Assembly (NCBI GenBank): GCA_018240935.1
Contig: JAFEEV010000346.1
Coordinates: 1 to 7,056 of the forward strand
From: Pseudomonadota bacterium
GTDB lineage: Bacteria; Pseudomonadota; Gammaproteobacteria; Burkholderiales; Nitrosomonadaceae
DNA length: 7,056 nt
Direction: 5' to 3'
Position numbers and translations under genes: made by a program. Below the pieces are notes generated by a model. The model saw nothing but the letters and a program-made list of their open reading frames with translations. It was not told where the DNA came from and made no database searches. Shown one piece after another: positions 1 through 6,224 of the stretch. The first letter of the stretch is position 1, and each line of letters starts with the position of its first letter.

Positions 1-447
1 CACCGCCATCGCTACTTTGTGCCGCAAACGAAGATTCGACTGCATCACCGGCCGGCGCAAATCCAGATAACGATGCTCCAGCCGCACGGCTTCGCTGATG
101 TTGTCATCGTCCATCAGGAACGGCGGTGTCAGCGACGGATTCAATACCTCGATGGTAGTCACCAGAATCTCGATTTCACCGCTGACCAGCGATGCATTGA
201 TCGTTCCTTCGGGGCGCCTTCTCACCTTGCCGGTAATTTTCAACACATATTCATTGCGAATTTTTTCCGCGATTTGAAATGTCGCGACGTTGTCAGGATC
301 GCAGACGATTTGCACCAACCCTTCGCGATCGCGCAAATCGATGAAAATCACCCCGCCATGATCCCTGCGCCGATGCACCCAGCCAAAAAGAGTAACCGTT
401 TGATCGAGATATCCGGCATTAATGGCGCCACAGTAGTTTGTACGCAT
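1..447 (-). CDS. aspS: Aspartyl-tRNA synthetase, N-terminal part (runs off the left edge)
   Basis: Cytoplasmic class II aminoacyl-tRNA synthetase that charges tRNA with aspartate. Only the first 149 codons are present, out of roughly 590-600 in bacterial AspRS; the cut is the window edge, not a mutation. Visible are the OB-fold anticodon-binding domain (about residues 1-105, with GWVHRRRDHGGVIFIDLRD near residues 22-40) and the start of the catalytic core (LEHRYLDLRRP). An in-frame TGA lies 15 bases before the ATG with no other start codon between, so the start is fixed, although its Shine-Dalgarno is poor. His30 and Gly81 match residues known from non-discriminating bacterial AspRS. It lies 98 bp downstream of the FmdB gene on the same strand and is probably cotranscribed with it. 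No clear promoter or terminator was seen in that gap. Identification is secure. Confidence 0.97.
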   Translation of the reverse strand, partial: MRTNYCGAINAGYLDQTVTLFGWVHRRRDHGGVIFIDLRDREGLVQIVCDPDNVATFQIAEKIRNEYVLKITGKVRRRPEGTINASLVSGEIEILVTTIEVLNPSLTPPFLMDDDNISEAVRLEHRYLDLRRPVMQSNLRLRHKVAMAV

Positions 448-545
448 AATTCTATTCAGTAGTCAGTGGTGAAATGGATGATTTTTTCGCTATTACCAGC
501 AGCCCGGGAACGTGCAGGGTATTTTATTCCGCTGCCGCAGATCGA

Positions 546-848
546 TTAATCGGCGGCCGTAACAGGCGCGGAACTGCTTTCCTTCGTTGCCGGTGAATCC
601 GCCGCTGCGGATGCGGGTTGCGCATTTTCTTTCGTGCTTGATTTGGTTTCCGTGCGCGGCGTTTTGTTATTCTTGAAGTCAGTGACATACCAGCCGCTGC
701 CTTTTAACTGAAACCCGGCCGCAGAAATGCGCTTCACATAGTTGCTGCTGCCGCAAACCGGGCAAGCCGCAATCGGCGCATCGCTAATCTTTTGCAAATG
801 TTCTTTCTCGGCACCGCATGAATTGCAAAGATATTCATAGATAGGCAT
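546..848 (-). CDS. FmdB-family zinc-ribbon protein
   Basis: Small protein of 100 residues. It opens with MPIYEYLCNSCG and carries two CxxC pairs (Cys8/Cys11 and Cys29/Cys32) that would bind one zinc ion, the signature of the FmdB regulatory-protein (Zn-ribbon_8) family. A GSGWYVTDF stretch after the ribbon is also typical. From about residue 65 on the tail is low-complexity, rich in Ala, Ser, Thr and Lys, and probably disordered. The frame is open further upstream to 917, but I chose the start at 848: the family begins with MPIYEY and a near-perfect GGAGGT lies 4 bases before this ATG. The biochemical role of the family is not established; the name comes from a proposed regulator of formamidase genes. 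It precedes aspS on the same strand, an association common in beta- and gammaproteobacteria. Confidence 0.93.
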   Translation of the reverse strand: MPIYEYLCNSCGAEKEHLQKISDAPIAACPVCGSSNYVKRISAAGFQLKGSGWYVTDFKNNKTPRTETKSSTKENAQPASAAADSPATKESSSAPVTAAD

Positions 849-852
849 AGAG

Positions 853-858
853 ACCTCC
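853..858 (-). promoter_or_regulatory. Shine-Dalgarno site that fixes the FmdB start
   Basis: GGAGGT on the minus strand, 4 bases before the ATG at 848. The upstream in-frame ATG at 917 has no comparable site, so the 100-residue form is preferred over the 123-residue one. Confidence 0.85.
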
Positions 859-884
859 AACAATCCAGTATTGAGAAACCGGGT

Positions 885-912
885 ATTATACCTTAACCGT
901 CCCTGTTGGATA
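885..912 (-). promoter_or_regulatory. Candidate sigma70 promoter for the FmdB-aspS unit
   Basis: A perfect TATAAT lies at 890-885 (minus strand) inside the odd palindrome GGTATAATACC. The best upstream partner is TATCCA at 912-907 with a 16-base spacer, which matches TTGACA at only 3 of 6 positions. Transcription would start near 878, giving a leader of about 30 bases. The -10 box is strong and well placed, the -35 box is weak. Confidence 0.5.
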
Positions 913-1005
913 GGCATCCATGCCGTCTCAGCTACAGTGCTCCTGAATATCGAGCCGGGCCGATACGGCTTCTCAGGTTAATTCTGCAATTCCGGTTTTA
1001 TCTAT

Positions 1006-1035
1006 TTGACAAAACAGGAGAACTCAAACTATATT
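1006..1035 (+). promoter_or_regulatory. Sigma70 promoter of the PEP-CTERM gene
   Basis: TTGACA (1006-1011), an 18-base spacer, then TATATT (1030-1035). The -35 box is perfect and the -10 box matches 5 of 6. Initiation near 1042 would leave a leader of about 45 bases before the ATG at 1087. This is the best promoter in the window and implies that the gene is expressed on its own. Confidence 0.65.
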
Positions 1036-1073
1036 CACCACAAATTACGCCATTGACAGTTTCAACCACACCC

Positions 1074-1079
1074 AAGGAG
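1074..1079 (+). promoter_or_regulatory. Shine-Dalgarno site that decides the PEP-CTERM protein start
   Basis: AAGGAG lies 7 bases before the ATG at 1087 but only 1 base before the in-frame ATG at 1081. The spacing favours 1087, giving a protein that begins MIRASM rather than MFMIRASM. Confidence 0.75.
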
Positions 1080-1086
1080 AATGTTC

Positions 1087-1779
1087 ATGATCCGTGCTTC
1101 CATGCTAGCTGCTTGCTTCCTGACTATCCTGAGTAATTCCGCGTCTGCCGCCGCTTCACTCGCAACCAGCACGTTTGATACCGATGCCGATGGCTGGACC
1201 GGACTGACTACGGACGGCTCATCCGCCTGGTCGGTAATCACCAGCGGTTTAGCTCCCATGCACAACCCGGATGGCGCGCCTGCGAACTCCATTGCGCTCG
1301 CCGATCGCGATTCGCAATGGACCTATTTCAGCGCTCCGGGTAAATTCCTCGGCGATCAAAGCGCCGCTTTTGGCGGCAGCCTGCAATTCGATAGCCGCTA
1401 CGTGGTAGCCGGTACGAGTTACGCCAATGAAGCTGAAATTGTATTAAAAGGCTCCGGATTGACGCTGGTGTACGAAATCACCAACAGCTTGCCAGCCACC
1501 TGGACGCATTTCGACGCCGCGCTCGTTGCCGGCGGCTGGCGGGTTGCGGATACTTTTTCCGGAGCGTTTGCAACCGATGCGCAATTACGCGCCGTTCTCT
1601 CCAGCCTGGATGCGCTTTGGATCAACGCCGAACACTTTACGCCGGTGATGGAAGTCATTGCGCTGGATAATGTCAATCTCCTGGCACCGGTTCCCGAACC
1701 CGAGAGCTACGCCATGCTGCTGGCCGGACTTGGAATGTTCGGTTTGATCGCCCACCGCAGAAAAACGCGGCAAGGATAA
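1087..1779 (+). CDS. Secreted PEP-CTERM protein with a laminin-B-like domain
   Basis: Exported protein of 230 residues, probably processed by an exosortase and placed at the cell surface or in the extracellular matrix. Residues 1-21 form a signal peptide (hydrophobic stretch, then the AxA site ASA at 19-21). Residues about 30-197 run from FDTDADGWTG through WTYFSAPGKFLGDQSAAFGG and TWTHFDAALVAGGW to ALDNVNL. This resembles the laminin B (domain IV) module seen in bacterial surface proteins, which probably folds as a beta-sandwich and may bind carbohydrate or matrix. Residues 202-226 are a PEP-CTERM anchor: VPEPESYAMLL, a hydrophobic helix, then the basic HRRK end. The ligand is unknown. It is the only plus-strand gene, has its own promoter, and stops 3 bp from the end of hslU. 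The exosortase itself is not in the window. The anchor call is very sure, the domain call fairly sure. Confidence 0.92.
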   Translation: MIRASMLAACFLTILSNSASAAASLATSTFDTDADGWTGLTTDGSSAWSVITSGLAPMHNPDGAPANSIALADRDSQWTYFSAPGKFLGDQSAAFGGSLQFDSRYVVAGTSYANEAEIVLKGSGLTLVYEITNSLPATWTHFDAALVAGGWRVADTFSGAFATDAQLRAVLSSLDALWINAEHFTPVMEVIALDNVNLLAPVPEPESYAMLLAGLGMFGLIAHRRKTRQG

Positions 1780-1782
1780 CGA

Positions 1783-3114
1783 TTACAGTACGTAGCGCGC
1801 CAAATCTTCGCTTTGCGACAGGTCTTTAAGACGCTCGTCCACATACGCCGCATCGATCACGATCGTCTTGCCGCTGTGTTTCGGCGCGTCGTACGAAACA
1901 TCTTCCAGCAATTTTTCCATCACCGTATGCAACCGCCGGGCGCCGATATTTTCCGTCTTGCTGTTCACGGAATAGGCAATCTCGGCCAAGCGCTTGATCG
2001 CATCGCCGCCAAATTGCAATGTAACCCCCTCCGTCGCCAGCAGTGCTTCGTATTGCCGGGTCAGGCAGGCATCGGTGTTCGTCAATATCTGCTCAAAATC
2101 ACTGACGCTCAGGCTGGCCAATTCAACACGAATAGGAAAACGTCCCTGCAATTCGGGAATCAAATCGGATGGTTTGGACATATGGAATGCGCCGCTGGCG
2201 ACAAACAGGATATGGTCGGTTTTGATCATGCCGTATTTGGTCGAAACCGTCGTGCCTTCAACCAGCGGCAGCAAATCGCGCTGCACTCCCTGGCGTGAAA
2301 CATCTCCGCCGGCGTGTCCCGAGCGGCTGGCGATTTTGTCTATTTCATCCAGAAATACAATGCCGTTCTGCTCCACATTTTGTATCGCCGTCAGCTTCAA
2401 TTCTTCGTCGTTCACCATTTTTGCCGCTTCTTCTTCGAGCAAAATCTTTCTCGCCTCGCGGATTGGCAGCTTGCGGGTTTTCTTCCGTTCTCCGGTCATA
2501 TTTTGGAACATGCCTTGAATTTGCGACGTCAGATCTTCCATCCCCGGCGGCGCAAAAATCTCCATACTGGCGCGCGATGCGGCTACTTCGATTTCAATCT
2601 CTTTGTCGTCCAGCTCACCTTCGCGCAACTTTTTGCGAAATTTTTGCCGTGTCGCGCTGTCCTGATCTTCCATGCCCGAATGAACACCAAAATCCCTGGC
2701 GGCCGGCAATAACGCATCGAGAATGCGATCTTCCGCCCGGTCTTCCGCCAATGGCTGTTTTTTGCGGGTTTCATTTTCGCGCGATTCCTTGATGGCGGTT
2801 TCCGCCAAATCGCGGATGATCGAATCGACATCACGTCCGACATACCCTACTTCGGTAAATTTAGTCGCCTCAATCTTGATAAAAGGCGCATTGGCAAGCT
2901 TTGCCAGACGCCGCGCAATCTCGGTTTTACCGACACCCGTCGGACCGATCATGAGAATATTTTTCGGCGTGATTTCCTGGCGCAACGGATCGGCAATCTG
3001 CTGCCGGCGCCAGCGGTTTCTCAAGGCGATGGCCACAGCACGCTTGGCTGCATCCTGACCGATAATGTGTTTGTCCAGTTCATGGACAATTTCCTGCGGA
3101 GTCATTTGCGACAT
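1783..3114 (-). CDS. hslU: HslU, ATPase subunit of the HslVU protease
   Basis: AAA+ unfoldase that forms hexameric rings on the HslV peptidase, unfolds cytoplasmic substrates and threads them into it. At 443 residues it has the same length as the E. coli protein. Visible are Walker A GPTGVGKT (57-64), the GYVG pore loop (90-93), the inserted I domain (roughly 110-240, including the conserved RKKLREGELDDKEIEI), Walker B IVFLDEID (252-259), the arginine-finger region ELQGRFP with Arg325, sensor-2 GARR (391-394), and a C-terminal tail ending YVL that docks into HslV. All key residues are intact. It follows hslV by 81 bp on the same strand, so the two are presumably cotranscribed. The Shine-Dalgarno is weak (AGAA). 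MSQMTPQEIV matches the family N-terminus, which supports this start. Confidence 0.98.
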   Translation of the reverse strand: MSQMTPQEIVHELDKHIIGQDAAKRAVAIALRNRWRRQQIADPLRQEITPKNILMIGPTGVGKTEIARRLAKLANAPFIKIEATKFTEVGYVGRDVDSIIRDLAETAIKESRENETRKKQPLAEDRAEDRILDALLPAARDFGVHSGMEDQDSATRQKFRKKLREGELDDKEIEIEVAASRASMEIFAPPGMEDLTSQIQGMFQNMTGERKKTRKLPIREARKILLEEEAAKMVNDEELKLTAIQNVEQNGIVFLDEIDKIASRSGHAGGDVSRQGVQRDLLPLVEGTTVSTKYGMIKTDHILFVASGAFHMSKPSDLIPELQGRFPIRVELASLSVSDFEQILTNTDACLTRQYEALLATEGVTLQFGGDAIKRLAEIAYSVNSKTENIGARRLHTVMEKLLEDVSYDAPKHSGKTIVIDAAYVDERLKDLSQSEDLARYVL

Positions 3115-3195
3115 GGTTTCTAACTTCTGTGATAAATGTGATTCAGTAGAGTTTTAGTCCGGTCAAGCACGGTTTCTGAACGATCTTGCACAATT

Positions 3196-3726
3196 TTAAG
3201 ACGGCCAGCCGATGGTCTCGATAATGTGATCCTGGTTGGTATAAATGCAGATATCGCCCGCAATGGTAAGCGCCTTTTTCACGATTTCCTGCGGTGGCAA
3301 ATCGGTGTTTTCCAGCAGCGCGCGCGCCGCCGCCAGCGCATAAGAACCGCCGCTGCCTATCGCGGCAATGCCCAGTTCCGGTTCGATAATATCGCCGGCT
3401 CCGGTAATGATCAGCGTGGCATCTTCGTTGGCAACCACCAGCATGGCTTCCAGCCGGCGTAGAATCCGGTCGGTGCGCCAATCTTTCGCCAGCTCAACGG
3501 CAGAGCGCATGATATGGCCATGATGCGCTTCCAATTTGCCTTCAAACCGTTCAAACAATGTAAAAGCGTCCGCAGTGCCGCCCGCGAACCCGGCCAGAAT
3601 TTTGTCGTGATAAAGCCTGCGTACTTTACGCGCGCTGGATTTGGCGACTACCGCACCCAGCGTTACCTGCCCATCTCCGCCGAGCGCCACTTGATGGCCG
3701 CGCCTTACTGAAACTATTGTGGTCAT
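3196..3726 (-). CDS. hslV: HslV, peptidase subunit of the HslVU protease
   Basis: Threonine peptidase related to the proteasome beta subunit; twelve copies form the chamber that degrades proteins delivered by HslU. The 176 residues match the usual length. The protein begins MTTIVSVRRG: removal of Met1 exposes the catalytic Thr2. Other active-site residues are present: Asp18 (in GGDGQ), Lys34 (in ARKVRRL) and Ser125 (in GSGG). GFAGGTADAFTLFE and DICIYTN are family hallmarks. Shine-Dalgarno pairing is weak, but MTTIVSVRR is diagnostic for the start. A terminator-like hairpin and a TATAAT box lie in the 65 bp between xerC and hslV, so hslVU may have its own transcription start. No sigma32-type heat-shock promoter was seen there. 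Confidence 0.98.
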   Translation of the reverse strand: MTTIVSVRRGHQVALGGDGQVTLGAVVAKSSARKVRRLYHDKILAGFAGGTADAFTLFERFEGKLEAHHGHIMRSAVELAKDWRTDRILRRLEAMLVVANEDATLIITGAGDIIEPELGIAAIGSGGSYALAAARALLENTDLPPQEIVKKALTIAGDICIYTNQDHIIETIGWPS

Positions 3727-3756
3727 GAAATTTGTTCAATTCGTAACAAAAATCGC

Positions 3757-3762
3757 ATTATA
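3757..3762 (-). promoter_or_regulatory. Candidate -10 box of an hslVU promoter
   Basis: A perfect TATAAT on the minus strand about 30 bases before the hslV ATG, directly after the xerC terminator-like hairpin. No good -35 box lies at 16-18 bases; the positions there overlap the hairpin. The surrounding AT-rich stretch could give TATAAT by chance, so this is suggestive only. Confidence 0.4.
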
Positions 3763-3768
3763 ACGTAT

Positions 3769-3797
3769 AAAACCAGGCTGATTCCGGGAAGTCAGCC
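3769..3797 (-). terminator. Possible intrinsic terminator overlapping the xerC stop codon
   Basis: The 22 bases 3776-3797 fold into a hairpin. On the minus strand the outer arms are GGCTGA and TCAGCC and the inner arms TTC and GAA. One C is bulged and the loop is 3 bases, giving 9 base pairs. It is followed by TGG and then TTTT (3772-3769). The TGA in the left arm is the xerC stop codon. On the plus strand the same hairpin is followed by GCG, C and T6, so it could work in both directions, though no plus-strand gene reads into it. The T tract on the minus strand is short, so termination may be partial. Confidence 0.5.
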
Positions 3798-4694
3798 GCG
3801 CTTTTTTGCCCGCGGATGCGTAGTATCGTAAATCTTGGTCAGATGCTGAAAATCCAAGTGGGTATAAACTTGCGTGGAGGTAATATGCGCGTGCCCCAGC
3901 ATTTCCTGCACGGCGCGCAAATCGCCGCTGGATTGCAGCAAATGGGAAGCAAAGGAGTGCCGCAAAATATGCGGATGCACATTTTGATGAATGCCTTGCT
4001 GCCGGGCTCTGCCTTTTAAACGATGAGCGATGGTGCGCACGCTGATTGCGTCACCATGCTGCGATAAGAAAAGCGCCGACACCCCCGGCTTGATGATCTG
4101 AGCACGCCGCGCCAACCATGCGTTTAACGCCAGCAACGCAAAATCGCCAACCGGCACAATGCGCTCCTTACCGCCTTTACCGCGCACTTTGACCGTTCCC
4201 TCGGCGAAATCTATAGCGGCCGGGTTAAGTTGCGCCAGTTCCGTTAATCTCAAACCGGAAGAATAGAACAACTCGAACATCGCGCTATCGCGCACCGTCA
4301 AGATATGGTCCGCCGGGAAAGCCAATAGCTGCACGGTTTCATCGGGAGAAAGCGCATTCGGCAGTTTTTGCGGCGACTTGGGAACCCGCAGGCCATTGCA
4401 AGGATTATGCCGGTAACCGTGATCGCGGATTAAATAGCGGTAAAAGCTGCGCCAGGCCGATAACATGCGCGCGATGCTTCTGCCCAGCAACCCTTTGCCA
4501 TGCAGTTGCGCCATGACCTGCCGGATATGTTGCGGCTGCACCTGCGCTAAATCGTCTTTATTAACAAACTGCAGCAGGATGCGAATATCCCGGCTGTAGC
4601 TTTTGGCGGTCAGCGGCGACAAGCGCCGCTCGTGCGTGAGATGGCGGATGAATTCGGCAGCCAGCGATTCAGGTTTGCTGCTCATGGGTTGCAT
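3792..4694 (-). CDS. xerC: XerC, site-specific tyrosine recombinase
   Basis: With XerD it resolves chromosome dimers at the dif site before cell division. The 300 residues compare with 298 in E. coli. The N-terminal SAM-like DNA-binding domain covers about residues 8-95 and the catalytic domain about 110-295. The full catalytic set is visible: Arg149 (SSGLRLTE), Lys173 (RGKGGKE), His242 and Arg245 (HILRHSFASHLL), His268 (LGHAH) and nucleophile Tyr277 (TQVYTHLDFQHL). The end HPRAKKRG is typical of XerC rather than XerD. The start overlaps the DUF484 gene by 26 bp, which suggests translational coupling; a second ATG at 4685 would shorten it by 3 residues, and neither has a strong Shine-Dalgarno. 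The order dapF, DUF484 gene, xerC is also found in E. coli. No dif site was seen in the window. Confidence 0.97.
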   Translation of the reverse strand: MQPMSSKPESLAAEFIRHLTHERRLSPLTAKSYSRDIRILLQFVNKDDLAQVQPQHIRQVMAQLHGKGLLGRSIARMLSAWRSFYRYLIRDHGYRHNPCNGLRVPKSPQKLPNALSPDETVQLLAFPADHILTVRDSAMFELFYSSGLRLTELAQLNPAAIDFAEGTVKVRGKGGKERIVPVGDFALLALNAWLARRAQIIKPGVSALFLSQHGDAISVRTIAHRLKGRARQQGIHQNVHPHILRHSFASHLLQSSGDLRAVQEMLGHAHITSTQVYTHLDFQHLTKIYDTTHPRAKKRG

Positions 4695-5379
4695 GATCTT
4701 GCGAGGTTGCAGCGCTCGCAGTTTCCGCTTGCTCGTAGCGGGTTATCGTCGTACATGCCAGCTCTCCCAAGCGTTTTAAGTGCAGTGTGCCCATTTCCGG
4801 GTAAAACCGCTCGGCATCGGGACTGCCGAGAACGAGCAAACCGATGGTTCGCGTGGTATTCAGCGGAATCATCGCGAACGAGTGCAAATGCTCGGCGCCT
4901 TCGCCAAACCATTGCTTGATTTCATCCGCAACATGATTACCGCAATACGGCTGCGGTAAGCTTTCCGCAATTGTGCGCACATCGTCGCTGACCAGCGTAA
5001 ATTCCGCGTGCGATCCGGCGCTGCCGGAAAAATTCCACAGGCGCAGCGCCACCAGCGGAACGGCAAAATCTTCCTTCAAACTGAAGTACAACGCATTGAA
5101 AAGCTCATCCAAACTGGAAACGGCAAGCAACGCGATTGCCAGCCGATGCATTTTCTCGCCGATGGCATCGTTTTCTTCGCCAAAGCTGATCAACTCCAGC
5201 AATTTATCCTGCAATACGCGATTTCTTTCCCGCAATGAAATGACTTGCCGCTCATTCAATGAAATGACTTTATCATCCTGCGGATGGGAAATTTGAATAT
5301 CCGCCAGCAAATCGGCATATTCATTGAAGAATTGCGGATGCTGCTGTAAATATTGCGCGACTTCTTCCGGTTTCATCAT
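4669..5379 (-). CDS. DUF484 family protein (GAF-like), between dapF and xerC
   Basis: Cytoplasmic protein of 236 residues in the DUF484 family, which includes E. coli YigA, encoded at the same place between dapF and xerC. The start (MMKPEEVAQYLQQHPQFFNEY) and the SLxERQVxxLRERN motif (about residues 40-53) are characteristic. Residues about 38-65 should form a coiled coil, and about 85-215 look like a GAF-type sensor fold. The last 20 residues are polar and probably disordered. No catalytic residues are evident and the function of the family is not established. The persistent link to xerC is the main hint. Met1 (5379) and Met2 (5376) are adjacent; GAGGA upstream is 3 bases from the first and 6 from the second, so Met2 may be used. 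It follows dapF by 14 bp and overlaps xerC by 26 bp. Confidence 0.92.
   Translation of the reverse strand: MMKPEEVAQYLQQHPQFFNEYADLLADIQISHPQDDKVISLNERQVISLRERNRVLQDKLLELISFGEENDAIGEKMHRLAIALLAVSSLDELFNALYFSLKEDFAVPLVALRLWNFSGSAGSHAEFTLVSDDVRTIAESLPQPYCGNHVADEIKQWFGEGAEHLHSFAMIPLNTTRTIGLLVLGSPDAERFYPEMGTLHLKRLGELACTTITRYEQAETASAATSQDHATHEQQT
5233..5270 (-). repeat. Two copies of a 14-bp repeat in the DUF484 coiled coil
   Basis: CAATGAAATGACTT (plus-strand reading) occurs at 5233-5246 and again at 5257-5270, a period of 24 bp or 8 codons. It encodes VISLNERQ followed by VISLRERN. The two copies are exact at DNA level over 14 bases. They coincide with the conserved ERQV/LRERN motif, so selection for the coiled coil, not a recent duplication, may explain them. 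Confidence 0.7.
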
Positions 5380-5382
5380 GAT

Positions 5383-5387
5383 TCCTC
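5383..5387 (-). promoter_or_regulatory. Shine-Dalgarno site of the DUF484 gene
   Basis: GAGGA on the minus strand in the 14-bp gap after dapF. It is 3 bases from the ATG at 5379 and 6 from the ATG at 5376; the usual spacing favours the second ATG. Confidence 0.6.
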
Positions 5388-5393
5388 AATTGT

Positions 5394-6221
5394 TTACAAA
5401 TTAATTTCACCTTCAAATACCGTCACTGCGGGACCGGTCATCCAAACCGGCTCATCGTTTCCTTGCCAATTAATCGTCAACTCTCCGCCGCGCGTGCTGA
5501 CTTTGACTCGATGATCCAACAATCCCAGGCTGATGCCCGCAACCACCGCAGCGCAAGCGCCTGTTCCGCACGCCAGCGTCTCACCTGCGCCGCGCTCATA
5601 AACACGCAGTTTGATATGACCGCGATCGATCACTTGCAAATAACCGACGTTCACCCGTTTCGGAAAGCGCGGATGCGACTCGATCAACGCGCCTTCGGTA
5701 TCAACCGGCGCATTGTCGACATCCGGCACAACCCGCACGGCATGCGGATTACCCATCGATAAGGCACTGATGGTCACCGGTTCAGCTTGCAATTCAAGCT
5801 GGTACGTCAGCTCGCGTTTATCAGCAACGAAAGGAATCTGGTCCGGCTCAAAAATGGGTTTCCCCATGTTGACCGTCACATTTCCGTTGATTTCCAATTT
5901 TGGCGATATTACGCCGCTGAGCGTTTCGATGCGAATTTCATTTTTTTGCGTCAATTTGTGATCGTGCACATAGCGCACAAAGCAACGCGCGCCGTTGCCG
6001 CATTGCTCGACTTCCCCGCCGTCGGCATTGAAGATGCGGTAACGGAAATCAGCCTGGCCTTCGGCTTTTTCGACCAGCAAAACCTGATCGCAACCGATGC
6101 CGAAATGGCGGTCGGCCAGTTTGCGGATCTGCTGCCGGTTCAGCGTTATGGCTTGATTGATACCGTCCAGAACAACAAAATCGTTACCCAAGCCTTGCAT
6201 TTTGGTGAATTTCAGTTTCAT
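5394..6221 (-). CDS. dapF: Diaminopimelate epimerase
   Basis: Cofactor-free epimerase that turns LL-diaminopimelate into the meso form, used in peptidoglycan cross-links and as the precursor of lysine. Its 275 residues compare with 274 in E. coli. Two homologous lobes are visible, each with its catalytic cysteine: Cys74 in EQCGNGARC and Cys218 in LACGTGAC. The substrate-binding stretches GLGNDFVVLD (11-20), FNADGGE (64-70), MGNPHAV (156-162) and ERGAGET (209-215) are intact. The start is 3 bp after the stop of the GNAT gene, with only a weak GCGGAT-type ribosome site lying inside that gene, so translation is probably coupled. It heads the conserved dapF, DUF484 gene, xerC cluster. Confidence 0.98.
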   Translation of the reverse strand: MKLKFTKMQGLGNDFVVLDGINQAITLNRQQIRKLADRHFGIGCDQVLLVEKAEGQADFRYRIFNADGGEVEQCGNGARCFVRYVHDHKLTQKNEIRIETLSGVISPKLEINGNVTVNMGKPIFEPDQIPFVADKRELTYQLELQAEPVTISALSMGNPHAVRVVPDVDNAPVDTEGALIESHPRFPKRVNVGYLQVIDRGHIKLRVYERGAGETLACGTGACAAVVAGISLGLLDHRVKVSTRGGELTINWQGNDEPVWMTGPAVTVFEGEINL

Positions 6222-6224
6222 AGA

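Noticed and set aside
521..549. TAAAAT with TTAATC 17 bases upstream, as a private aspS promoter
   Set aside because: The -35 box matches only 3 of 6 and overlaps the FmdB stop codon; not better than chance for AT-rich sequence.
849..917. A 23-residue N-terminal extension of the FmdB protein
   Set aside because: The family starts at MPIYEY, the strong GGAGGT serves the internal ATG, and the TATAAT box lies within the supposed extension.
1813..2792. Long open frames of 160-174 codons on the plus strand inside hslU (1813-2298, 1994-2518, 2295-2792)
   Set aside because: They lie opposite the highly conserved hslU, overlap each other in different frames and have no recognisable domains; they are shadows.
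3143..3481. A second minus-strand frame of 112 codons overlapping the 3' end of hslV
   Set aside because: It is an alternative frame of hslV with His/Arg/Gly-rich nonsense composition; hslV itself is intact, so there is no frameshift.
3750..3777. A faint resemblance to a dif site (TCGCATTATAACGTATAAAA) next to xerC
   Set aside because: The match to the XerC and XerD arms of known dif sites is poor and AT-rich promoter-like sequence explains it better; dif need not lie near xerC.
3727..3800. A sigma32 heat-shock promoter for hslVU
   Set aside because: I looked for CTTGAA and CCCCAT-type boxes upstream of hslV and found none at suitable spacing.
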